A stretch of 64,000 nt of DNA from Fistularia commersonii. Lineage: Eukaryota > Chordata > Actinopteri > Syngnathiformes > Fistulariidae. How positions within the stretch are numbered: the first letter of the stretch is position 1; each line of letters starts with the position of its first letter. This document shows positions 10,676 to 24,063 of the stretch, piece by piece. Under the pieces are notes generated by a model, which made no database searches, was not told the origin of the DNA, and saw only the letters and a list, made by a program, of their open reading frames with translations. The stretch is from NCBI GenBank assembly GCA_037954325.1, contig JBBMNZ010000009.1:16568286-16632285 (forward strand), given 5' to 3'. The translations under genes and the position numbers were made by a program.

Positions 10676-12140
10676 GTGAGCAGGGGCGGGGGTTAGCTTA
10701 GCCGCTAGCGTGTTGTGTGCCATCGGCCCCTTTAGCGGGGAAAACAACACGGCGCTGACGTCGGCTGTCGTCGGCTCGTGGGCCTGTGGTGACGGAGGTG
10801 AGGGGGAGGAGGAGGGCGATTTGTCTATTTCCTGTTATGACAGGAAATGCGGGAACATGTGCTTCCTGACGCCGGCAGGAGAGCCAGGCCGACCCTTGAC
10901 CCCCCTGTTTGTGTCCTGCCCTGACTTCCGACGACGCTGCACTCCTCCGACAGCAGAGCCTAGCCGTAGGGCAGCTAACATTTTGTTAGCTGCCTGTTTT
11001 GTTAACGTTTTGTTAGCCGCCCACTCAAGTTGTCTTAAAAAAAAAAGCATTAAAATAGAAAGGAAGCTAACAAGAAGGCTACAATGTGTGAATGAGCATG
11101 TAAGCTAAGTGTTGGCAAGCAGTGAAGCTAAAAGTCAGTTAACGTGAGCTTCCTGACACCTGTAGGACAGCTGGGCTAACCCTTGACACCCCCCCCCCCC
11201 ACCGCAAGCGCTTGTTGGTGTGACTTCCAACGGCGCTATGCCTAGCTTGATTTTAGAGAGAGCACAGCTAACAAAAAAAAAACTTCCTGTGCCCGCTAAA
11301 GCTACCTTGAAAAGATGCATCTGACTCGGAAGTTGGTTTACAAAATGTAGCATACTGGTCTTTTAGCTAATAGCAAGATATAATGTTAGTCAAAACAACA
11401 AAATGTGAATGAGCCTGTAAGCTAAACACTGGCTGGCGGTGAAGCTAAAGGCCTGCTATTGTGTAATCTAGAGCTTCCTGATGCTGGCAGGAGAGTTGGG
11501 CTGATGCTTGACCCCTCCTCCCCTCCTGCATGCACTTGTTTGTGTGACTTCCAGCGACGCTGCGCCTAGCTTGATTTTGGCAAGAGGGCAGCTAACCAAA
11601 CGGTAGCCAAAAAAAACCTCCTTCGCTCGCCCGAGTTGCGTTAAAAAGAAGCATTTGACTCAGAAGTTAGCTTACAAGAAGGCTCAAATGTAACGTACCG
11701 GCCTGTAAGCTACTAGAAACAGCAGCGTTCCAACGTTACAGTGGAACCTTGAGATAGAAGGCATGCTAACGCTAATTTTTGCGGTTTCCCCGCCAGGTGA
11801 CGTTCACCAAGCGCAAGTTCGGCCTGATGAAGAAGGCGTACGAGCTGAGCGTGCTGTGCGACTGCGAGATCGCCCTCATCATCTTCAACAGCACAAACAA
11901 GCTCTTCCAGTACGCCAGCACCGACATGGACAAGGTTCTCCTCAAGTACACCGAGTACAACGAGCCGCACGAGAGCCGCACCAACTCCGATATCGTGGAC
12001 GTGAGTGACCGCTAACGAGACGCTAGCGCCCGAGCTAATCCACGCCGATGTACGTGTGAGACGCCGTCGTGGCGCGGATCAACGCGAGCGTGTCCCGTCT
12101 TCGCTTACGTAACAGGGTTAAAGACGACGCTTGCTGCCGA

Positions 12141-12194
<54 letters not shown>

Positions 12195-14492
12195 ACACGG
12201 AGAGAGTCGTCTAAGCTCACCACGTCATGCCTAATCTGTCAGAGATCCGACTTGGCGATGGTCTGACGCTGATCCCAGTGCTTTTAATGCATCCAACGTG
12301 AACTTGACAGATTGTGTGTGTGTGAGAGAGAGGGAGTGTGTGTGAGTATGTGTGTGTGTGTGTGCGCGGACACACTCCCGCTGGAGAAAGTGCGCCGAAT
12401 CTTTGCGCAAATCGATGACCGTGCTGCGCAGTCAGCTGACATTCTTCGTGTGTTTTCTCTCTCCGAGTTGAAAAAAAATACTTCATGTGTGAAAGTACTC
12501 GAAGTACAATCTAGTAGTAGTGGTAGTAGTAGTAGCAGTAGCTGTAATTGTAGTAGCAGTAGTAGTTGCAATAGTATCTAGAGGACTTGTATATATTTAT
12601 TTGGCATCTTCTAGATATTCCATTAAAGTTTTCTAGATGTTTGACCGAAGTCCTTTAGATATTTTACACATTTCTTCAAGAAATGTAACCAGCAGCTTCA
12701 AGATGTTTTATTGATTTGAAGTGTTCCAGATGTTGAATTGACGTTTTCTAGATATTTGTTCGGCATCCTTTAGATCTTTGATTGAAGTCTTCTAGATATC
12801 TGGAGGCCCTCTAGATGTTTGATAAAATCCTCTAGATGTTTTGTATCCAGAGGATGTCTGGAAGACCTCAATGAATTATACAGAGGATGCAAAATAAATA
12901 TCTAGAAAACGTCAATTCAACACCTGGAGCACATCAAATCAATATCTAGAGGATGTAAATATCTGAAAGGTTTGATGCTAACATGGAGAGAAGACTTCAG
13001 TTTTACATCTAGAAGATGTCGGTTTTATGTCCAGAAGACGTCCATGATATGTCCCGAAGACTTCGATCATCTAGAAGAGGCCGAGAGGAGGTCAATGAAA
13101 GACGTCAATTAAAGTTCATAAAAAGTCGATTTAAATCCTAGAAAACATCCATTAAGGGTCTATAAGATCGTAAACAATGGTCTAGAAGATCTTGATCAAA
13201 GATCTAGATGTCAACAAAGGCCCAGAGGACGTCAATGAAACGTCTAGAAGACTTCAATTAATCATCTAGAAGATGCTAAGAGGATGTTGATGGAAGGTCA
13301 TAAAAAGTCGATTTAAGGCCAAGATTTAAAGCCGTTAAAGGTCTGGAACATCTTAATTAAAGGTGTGGAAGCGCCAATTAAAGATCTAGAAGATGCTGAT
13401 TTAAAGGTCTAGAACTCTATCATTAAACTTCACCGAAACATCTGGAGGTTGTAAATTAAAGATCTAGAAGGCGTCCCACGCCGTTTTTGGATTCCTAAAA
13501 GGGTCGCCATGCGCCGGGGGCCCCCGACCCCCCGAGACGGATGGTATCACCCTGTCCCCCCCCCCACCCCGCGGTTAATGGACCGGTCCGATTCCACGGC
13601 GCTTCCAGGACCCAAGGAAACGTCATTTTCCGGTCTGATGAGGCGTCCTTAAGCAAGTAACACACGGAACACAGGCGTTACTGAGGGCGCCGTGTGTGTG
13701 TGTGTGTGTTCATGCCTGTGTGTGTGTGTGAGTGTGTGTGTGTGTGTGTGTGTGCGCATTTCTGTCCTGTGAACACGTGGTGCGACTTTTGGGAAACTTG
13801 GTTCTCATTTTTAAAAGTACTTTTTTCAGATTTTTAAAAATTTTATTTTTCAGTTTGATTTTTCTACAAAATTTCATTTTATTCATTTTTTAATTTTTTT
13901 TTTCAATTTGTAATTGTAATTTTTTAAATTTCATTCAATTTAAAATTTTCTCTCTATTTATTTTTTTTAATTTGGTTTGGTTTGTTTGTTATTTTTCAAA
14001 ATTTCATGTGATTCAATTTCTTTTAATTTGATTAATTTAAAATAAAATGTCATTTTAACTTCTATTTTATTTTTCATCATTTGTCATTTCAAATTAAAGA
14101 CCTCATAAAATGAATGAATAACAACAATATTAATCATAATAAAAATGATTTGACAAATGGAAAGTAAACAAACAGAAAAGCAAAACAATATAAAACCATA
14201 ATTTGTACATTAGAAATTTATATATATATATAGATATATATATATATATATCACTTTTGATGTTGCTAGCGTAAGCACCAGACATTTACTTTAAAAAAAA
14301 AATTGAAGAAAATTACAATAAATGATCACTGATTAATTCAATCTTAATAATAAATTATTGCTTTTAATTAAGTTCATATTATTCCAGGCTCCTGTCGTTT
14401 CCCTCAGGAATCTTTGCTAGCATGTTTTTGTTGTTGTTTCCGTTCCTGTTATTTTTTTGTAAAATAGTGACCTCACCGGCTTGTTGTCGTGT

Positions 14493-14541
<49 letters not shown>

Positions 14542-15410
14542 GTCCACCAGCCACCACGCGGCCAAGCTCCTGGCCCCGGGGGCCCCGTCAGAAGGGGATT
14601 ACACCTACCGTAATCCCCTGTAATCCCCGCCGATCCCGTTTAGCTTGTTACAATAATCCGCCTCACATCTTCGCCGCCACGAGCCGCCGCCGCCGCCGCA
14701 ACCTGCTCACTTTCTGCTTCGTACAACCCCCGACCCCGGCCTCGTGCGCGCGGAGGTCGTAATCCCGACACGACTTTCTAGCAAAATGGACGCAAACGCC
14801 AGAAACACCAGAAAGTGATCCAGCGGTGCATTCAGGGACCGTTCGGAAACCGGGGCGTCTCTCGGTGGAACGCTACGACCCGACTTTCCTACAGATGCTT
14901 TGCCACTTGAAAAAAGAAAAAAAATGGCGTCCGTCGATAGCGATCAATCGGCGACTGTAGATCGATCGATCGGCTCGTCGCACGGTGTTCGCCTAGTCAC
15001 CGCTAACCGCTCACTGATGCTAATGCTAGCTCCAGACATTCAAGCTAGGTCGAGCTAGTTAAGCTAGACGGGAGTCCATCCAACGAAAACTTTCTACGCC
15101 GTAAAAAAGTTCCTTCCCGTTTCCATGGCGACCGCGGGGGTTTTCCTCCGCGAGCCTGGGAACACGAGACGGGGGTTCAGCTCGTTAAAAAAAAAAAAGA
15201 AGAAGTGAGACAATGAATCGATTATCTAATTGATTATCCGTCCGTCGCTCGGGGGGGATTTTTTTTTTTTTTTTTTTTTTTAAATGCCGTCGTCCAATGG
15301 GAAGGGGGAAGGGGGGAGGGGAAAACATCCCCGGCCAATCAAATCGCAGAAGGGATGGAATTTCAAGTAGAAGAGAGGCTCCTTTGTTTTGGTGCCCCCC
15401 CCACTCATGT

Positions 15411-15446
<36 letters not shown>

Positions 15447-16111
15447 AGATAACTTATCGTGCTGCGTTCAAGTACCCTGGGAACTTTGGGCGCTAAATAT
15501 AAAAATGGGAGGAGGCTCTGCATTCCAGCCGTCGTTTGACCTTGTTTTGCTTCGGCGTGTTTTTTAAAAAACGCCGTCTGTTTCGGATTGGATTGGAACC
15601 AGATGACACACACACACGGGCGCGCACACACACACACTCACACACACATGCTGGCAGTGTGTGTGTCCGGTTCCTTTGTGTCGGCGGCCATCCCCCCCGC
15701 CCCTCCTGCTTAATGGCTGGAAAAGCGGTAGTGGGTTTAAAAATAGCCCAGAACAGAGCTAAGAATAGCAGTGACGGCCTGCGAGTGTGACTGCGGTCTG
15801 CCTGTGAATGAGTGTGTGTGTGTGTGTGTGTGTGTGCGTGTGCGCATACAGTACGACGGCTCGCGGCCGAAGGAAAATAGCGAGGAGTTTTGTCAGAGTC
15901 TTCGCTTCTTCCTCTTTTATTTTTTCCAACTCCCAGTTTCGCTGTTCTTCTTTTTTTAATTAAATTTTTTTTTCAGATTTTTCATATCCCGATCGATTGA
16001 TCGGATTTCCCCTGACCTTTTTTTTCCCCTGATATTCAGTTTCTCTTGATTTATTTCGGATTTTTTTTTCCTCCACGTTTGCTAATGTTTTGCCAACGAC
16101 TCACTGTTTTT

Positions 16112-16173
<62 letters not shown>

Positions 16174-18843
16174 GACATGTATATATACATCTATTTATTT
16201 TATATTTTTTCTCATCAGACTCTTCAATGATTTTTATCGTTCAATTTTTGATGTATTTATCTAACTATTTATTTGACATGATTTGCTCTTGATTTTTCCA
16301 GATTTTTTTTTTTTTTCTGTGGTATTTTCATGAAAAAAAAGGAACACATTCCTATCAGGGGCGGCGCCACGGTTAGCGCTTAGCGTCGAGAAGGTTCTCA
16401 GGTTCCTGTCTGGAGGTCCAATGGAGACCCGGGTTTGTACGTCTCTTTATGTGGCACTGTGATTGGTCCGGGCTAAGCCCCGCCCCCTCTCCGACGCAGG
16501 AGTTGCCGTTTAGCTAATGGACGGACGATAACACCAGGCGTCTCTGCCCTTGGCGTCACCGTGGCGTGAGTTAGAGACACGAGATTTCGCCGAACGCGCC
16601 CTTCCCCTTTTCCCTCTCGACGATGGCGACATCGCACGCTCGCTGGACTCACGAGGGGCCGCCGTCAGGCAGGAAATCGGAGGCTTTTGTTTTCGGGCGC
16701 CGTTTGCGAAATATAGAAGACGTTTCCCGAAGAAGGCCGGTTTCTGCCGTAGTTCAAAAAGGGGAAGGAAACGGCGGTGGTTCGGGTTTATATTTTTTCT
16801 AAAACGCGGTCATTTTTACCCAACTTTCCCCCCCAGAGGTGTTTTCACGGCGGGATTTTGCTGCTGACGTGAAAAATCAGAGGTTTCGGGGGAGAAACGT
16901 TGGATTTTCCATGATGGATGTTCATTTTTTTCATTCCTTCATTCGTTCATCATCTCTACTGCTCTTCCTGCGGTTAAGCTCAACCCTGCTGTCATTGGCT
17001 CGCTCACCTGTCAATCACATAAAACCATTCAGCCTCTCGCGTCCTATAGAAACATGCAACCATTCACTCATTCATTCACACATCCGGGCAATGTAGGGTC
17101 TGCACATGCGTTCGGACGGTTGGAGGAACCCTGAGGAACCCCATGCAGGAGAACATGGAGGCTCCAGAGGAACCACTCGTAACTAAGCTAAGGGTTATTA
17201 TATCTTCGCTTTGTGCTGATTACGGTGTTTAAGGCGTGGGAATCGAACCCGCGGCCATCGTCCGATGGGCGTTGATGGACTCGAACCCGTCATTAGCATG
17301 ATAGAAAGCACACGGAGGAGAGGAGGACGACCGCACGTTTGGAAGAAACCATCGAGGGAGGGTGGGGGGGGGGATGGGTCAAACCACGTTGACTCACTGT
17401 CGTAAATAAACGCCGTCACTGTTTCCGTCTGACGCCTCTGTCGCTTCCCGGAAAAAAAAAGAAAGAAAGACGGAGTCGGCCACGTCTGTCCGAAGAAGGT
17501 GTTATTATTTGTTTTTATTTTCCGCCCCAAGCTAGCAGCCCATATTGAGGCTGTTAGCAAGCGGGGAGAGTAGCGATATGAGCAGCTTTGTGGATTGCGC
17601 TTTCATAAAACCGCGAGGAGGGAGGGAGTCCCCTCGGACATAATGACAACAGAGAAATACACCGTTGAGGCTAATGCTAGCAGCTATTGCTAGCAGCTAG
17701 CTTAGGGTCTTGGCTTGTCCCTTTGATAAGGCGTCAAAACACAGTGTCTGTGAGGCCTGATAAACAACAACGTTAAAAACACATTTAAAGCAAACGCTAG
17801 CAGCTAGCTACATTCTGTGAGGTTAGCTGATGCATTAGCATCATGTTGACTTGCCTTGAGATTAAACTATATAAAGTCAGTCTTATGGCCCCACTTGCTG
17901 TGAAAATAGTGTCTACAATGCTAGTGTCTGAGGAATAAGAGGTATAAAACCATGGTTAAAGCTAATGTTAGTAGCTAGCTGCATTCTTTGAAGTTAGCCG
18001 GTGAATTGGCATCTTGTTAGCTTGCCTTTTGGTCAAATTCATATAAAGTGACACTCCAGGTCCTTCCATTTGTCAAAATCCACAGTGTCTAATGGACTAA
18101 CGTTGGAATGACAACGGCATGCACGCACAGTTAAAGCTAATGCCGTCAGCTAGCTGCACTCTGAGAAAATAGCTGGTGCATCATTTTCTTGTGGGCTTGC
18201 CTTTTTGATCAGGTGTCAGAACAGTGTCTGAGCCCCATGAAAACATGGTCAGAGCTAATGGAAACAACTAGCGGAATTTCTGTGAAGTTAGCTAGTGCAT
18301 TAACATCTTGTTAGCTTGCCTTTCTATCAAGCTAATAGAAAGATGTTCTCTGGTGTCATTCCCAGTGTCAGAACATAGTGTTTTCAGGGCTAACGTCAAA
18401 CAAACATAGTTGAAGCTATCACTAGCAGCTAGCTACAATCTGTGACGTTAGCATACGCATTGGCATCTTGTCAGCTTGCCCTATGATCAAGCTAAGATCA
18501 AAATAAGACTCCTGGACTGGCAGTATGTCAAAATACTGTCAAAATAGAGCTAATGCTAACATCTAGCTGCGCAGTTAGCTGGTACATCAGCATCTTGTTG
18601 GCTTGCACTTTTTTGTATCAAACTCCGTATAAAGTGTGTCGTCAAAGTGTCAGACAGCATGCTATGAGGCTAATGTTTAATACACAGGGCTGATGCTAAT
18701 ACTAGCAACATTAGCGCTGCACACAACTTAGCTTAGGTGAGAGACGATGATACCTTTCCAGTGGAATACGCTGTGTGTATTTTTTTTTTCTGTTGCCTCA
18801 AGCCTTGTCAAAGAAACACTTTTTTAATATTGGACGGGGGGGG

Positions 18844-18895
<52 letters not shown>

Positions 18896-19008
18896 AACAG
18901 ATGCACGCCAAAGGAGGGTGGGGCCATGTTGCGGCTCGCGAGCAGAAAATAACCTTGTACGGCTGTCGCTCGGGTGGCGTTGGTGGTCGTCCCCACCCAC
19001 CCACCCAC

Positions 19009-19069
<61 letters not shown>

Positions 19070-21965
19070 AGCCCCTCCCTCACTAAAGTGAAACAGGTGG
19101 CCATGACTGGGATGAGTGGGCCGCAGACGCCGGAGCCAAAACCGCAAACTGGCGTACCGCCGCCGTCGCCGCCGCCATCGATGGGATCATGTGACCCACG
19201 TCAAAAAGTCACATCTCCCTTTGGTGTCAAATGTCAAGATCAAATGGAAACAAACAAATAAACAAACAAACAAATCAGTGGTTGAAGGGTCGGGGAGGAA
19301 CCGCCTCCCGCCGCTCCAATCTGTCAGTCAAATCCAGCCGGGTCATGTGACCAGAGACGGGTCGTGTGATTCGTCCAGAGCGATGGGCCACAGCTTCCTA
19401 CTTCCTGCTTCTCCTCGTCCTTCTTGTCCTCTTTCTCCATCTCTTCCTCATCTGTTTGTTTTCTCTCTGTCCTCCCTTTTCATTGATATTCTTATGTTCT
19501 TTAAAGTATTGCCTCTTCTTCTCCCTCTTCACTCCATCAATCTGTGATGAGATGTGATTAATAATCTACCCCCCTCCCCCCCACCGATTATCGATCTGAT
19601 CTACTGTCTAGCTAAACTCTGGCTGGTTTCTAAACCGATGTCGCCCTCTTGTGGCCAGAAGAGGTACCGCAGCATTGGGCTACCCCGCTGACGTCATTTT
19701 GCTCTGACCAATGAGATCGGGCCTCTTTGAGGTCGGGATCCATTACCTCCAACTTTAGGCGAAATTCTTGTTGCATCATAGATATAACTATTTTAAAATT
19801 CAGTTTAATTTAAATGATCAAAGAGCAAAAGGAAAAGAAATTGAAAACACATGACATAAATAGAGGAAAAAAAATTTAAAATAAAGGACTAGGACTGCAG
19901 CCAGGAATTCACTTGAAAGGCAGAAAATTGAACTGACTTACTATAAAAAAAAAAAATGAAGCAAATTGCTCCAGATACGGTAATCGTTTTCACAAGTGTA
20001 ATTACAAAATGGTCCAAAAGTCTAAAAATAAATTACAACTGTGTGAAAATGTGTGACATTATAACATAGTCATTCACACATCATGGAGCCGTACAACCAT
20101 TCCCTCCCTCACTGAAGTCAGTGAGACAATCCATTCACTCTGTCATTTTCCTGCTATATGAAGACATTCATTCTCATGCAACCATTCACAACCATTTATT
20201 TAGAGACAAGCAGCTATTCACTCATTCACTCATTCACACATCACATCCACATGCATCTCGTGATTCACCCATTCACGCGTAAGCTCCTCTCAGGCTCCTC
20301 CTCCCTCTCAGACTCCTCCCCCTTAGGCCCCGCCTCCTCTCTAGGCTCCTCCTCCTCTTAAGACCATCCCTCTTTTATGGGCTCCTCCTCCTCATCAGGC
20401 TCCTCCTGCTACTCAGGCTCCTCCTCCTTCTAAGGCTCCTCCTTCTTCTTAGGCTCCTCCTCCTTTTTAGGCTGCTCCTCCTTCTCAGCTCCTCCTCCTC
20501 TTTAGACCACGCATCTTTTATAAGGCTCCTCCTACCCATTAGGCTCCTCCTCCTATTTAGCCTCCTCCTCCTTCTTAGGCTCCTCCTCCTCAGCGCCTCT
20601 CCATTAGGCTCCTCCTCCTATTTAGGCTCCTTGTCCTTCTTAGGCTCCTCCTCCTCCTTCTTAGGCTCCTCCTCCACCTTTTCAGGCTCCTCCTCCTCTA
20701 CAGGCTCCTTCTCCTTCTCAGGCTCCTGCTCCTATTAAGGCTCCTCCTCCTTCTTAGGCTCCTCCTCCTTTTTAAGCTCCTCCTCTTTCTTAGCTCCTCT
20801 CCATAAGGCTCCCCCTCCTAACCAGGCTACTCCTCCTTTTAAGGCTCCTCCTCCTATTTAGGCTCCTCCTCCTTCTCAGCTCCTCCTCCTCTTTAGATCA
20901 CCCCTCTTTTATTGGCTCCTCCTCCCCATTAGGCTCCTCCTCCTACCCAGGCTCCACCCCCTTAATCAGGCCCCTCCTCCTCTTTAGGCTCCTCCTCCTT
21001 TTTAGACTCCTCCCCCTTCTCAACGCCTCCTTCTTAGGCTCCTCCTCCTTTTTAGACTCCTCCTCCTCTTTAGACCACCCCTCCTTTATAGGCGCCACCT
21101 CTTTAGGCTCCTCCTCCTCATTAGGCTCCTCCCTCCTTCTCAGGCTCCTCCTCTTTTTCCTCCGCAGACGCTGCGTAAGAAGGGCTTGAACGGCTGCGAG
21201 TCGCCCGACATCGAGGCCGACGACTCTGCGGGCCAGAGCCCCGAGTCGGACGACAAGTACCGCAAAATGTCCGATGAACTGGACCTGATGATCAACCGCC
21301 AGCGGATCTGCGTGAGTCCTCACACACACACACACACACTCACACACGCACACACATGGTATTGAGCGAGCGTCCTCGTGTCCAGCAGGGTCTCCCGCCG
21401 TCTAACTACGACATGGGCGTCTCCATCCCGGGGAGCAACCCGTCCACAGGCCTGCTGTACTCCCACCCGGCCATAGGGGGCGCCGTGGGCAACCACGGCC
21501 TGATGCCCATGTCCCACTCGCACCTGCAGAGGAGCAGCATGTCCCCCCAGAGGCCCCCCAGCGCCGGGAACACCGGTACAGCCACAACAGCAACCATGCA
21601 AAGAAATAAATCAAATTGCCTAGATATTAACTTATTATTATTATTGTCAATGACGACCATACTCATTATTGCTGGTACTCACTATAACACTGTAATATAT
21701 AGCGTGTGTAAATAGAATATAACCATGAATATGAATTTAAAATATGTAATTGTAATTGTACTACGTAATAATTGATGATAATAAGAATGTCATTCTTCAT
21801 CTTGATATTTTATTTTGTTTTAACGATATTGATAAATGATATAAAAGGTACTGTATTGCAAAATAATAATTTGATCATATTGGGAATAATTATTTTAAAT
21901 ATTATTATTGTTATTATTGTACTGATTATGACTGTTATTAATAATATACTGTATATATATATATA

Positions 21966-22020
<55 letters not shown>

Positions 22021-23310
22021 TTGTGTGTGTGTGTGTATATTATAATTATAATATAAATATGATAAACAAATATGATATAAACAAAATATTACTGTGTATA
22101 AAAATTATGTATGATTATAATTATACCACTTGTTCTTTTTTTAATATAGATATCTACTTTAAGTTATTAGATTTAATGGTGGTAGAGGGGTTGGTTTTTG
22201 TGTGAGTGAGTGGTAATTGTTCGATATTTAAAACAAATAAAGCAATAATATCTGAAAAACATATATAAAATAGTGATATCATTAGGATTATTAATTATTA
22301 TGATCATACTGATTATTACTTTCATTGATTATTAGAATAAAAATAATAGTATATGTAATAACAACAGTGAATAATTATTAAAAAATTAATACTAATTATA
22401 CTCATACTACTTCATAACAATAGATAATAAGGTTAATTGGTAATTAATCTTAATTACTGTTATGAATATTATTGGATCATATGGTTATCATATTAATAAG
22501 TCAACAGTTAATATAATAATATGAGAATATTTGAAAATACTTTGAAAAAATAATTTAAAATAATGATAATTCTGATTTTGTAATTGTTTGTATAACAAGT
22601 ATTGCTTTTCCTTATTATTTCAAATATTAATGTGTAAATATGTTATATTTTGTAAATAAAATACAACATCAAAATGTTAACATTATTAAGAAGTAGTAAT
22701 GCTCTTATTCAAATTATTATTATTGAAATTTTCTTTTATTAATTATAGTTTGTTAATTTTAAGTTTTCCAGTCCAAACTGTAATAGTAGCAGTTTGTGTG
22801 CTAACATGCTAAAGCTAACAAGGGGAAGGGAGGAAGCATGTCTTGTTTTCTTTTTTTTATTTTAGGTAAATTTACTGGAAATGTTCCGGAAATGTGTCGA
22901 AAATTTCATAAAAATTGTTACAAAATGGACTAAAATCATCCAGGGAATTTTCCATGAAAACTTCTGGGCAAATTACTCTGGAAAGTATTTGGAAATGCAC
23001 TCAAAAATTACATATTAACTTGTATTTAAGGAAATGTTGGGGAAATTAACCTGAATTTCAGAGACATTTGCTGGGACTATTTACTGGGAATTTATTGTGA
23101 TATTCAGGAATCGTCAGGGAATTCAGTGGAAAAATCTTGGAAATTCAGATGCAAATTCTCAGAAATTATTTATAATTCCAGTGAATACCCCAAATATTTC
23201 CAGAATTGACGGGAAAATTTTCAGCACATTTTTCTGAGTTTTTCTTTTTTTTCCCCAGAAATGTCACTTCCTTGTAGCCTGTTGTCTTTCATCAAGGAGA
23301 AAAATGATGA

Positions 23311-23354
<44 letters not shown>

Positions 23355-23904
23355 AGGACTGATGGGCGCCGAGCTGACGAGCTCCGTTGTCAGTGTTGGT
23401 AAGACGGAGCTTTATTTACGTTTTGTTAGCACCAATTTGGAAACATTGAGGAGAGTAGAAGCACTTGTAGTGGTAGTACTAGTAGTAGTACTTGTAGTGT
23501 AGGTGGTGGTAGTGGCAGTAGTAGTGATAGTAAGAGTGGTAACAGTTGTTGTAGTAGTGGTGGTAGTAGTATTAGTAGTAGTAGAAGTTGTAAACATTCT
23601 ATGGTCTTTCTGTACTCGGAGTGGTAGTAGTAGTAGTGGTCATAGTCTTGACATTGCAGTAAACATGCTATATTCTGAGGAGCCGTAGTACTACTGGTGG
23701 TTGGTAGTATAAGTAGTAGTAGCACTCATGTTGTGGTAAACATGCTAGTGGCCCTGAGGAGTAGAAGTAGGAGTAGTAGTAGTAGTAGATGTAGTAGTAG
23801 CAGCAGCAATCGTAGCACTGATGTTGTGGTAAACATGCTAGCAGCCCTGACGAGTAACAGTGGTAGATTCAGTAGTAGTAGTAGTAATAGTAGCAGTAGT
23901 AGAT

Positions 23905-23938
<34 letters not shown>

Positions 23939-24017
23939 CAGCAGCAATCGTAGCACTGATCTTGTGGTAAACATGCTAGCAGCCCTGACAAGTAACAGTG
24001 GTAGTTTCTGTAGTAGC

Positions 24018-24063
<46 letters not shown>

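Noticed and set aside
16550..16867. 105-codon + strand frame in the large mef2c intron
   Set aside because: Single isolated frame with no recognised family, no splice-site pairing with mef2c phases and poly(T) interruptions.
18798..19147. Overlapping Cys/Val and His/Thr frames
   Set aside because: They are TG/CA microsatellite translations, open in several frames at once.
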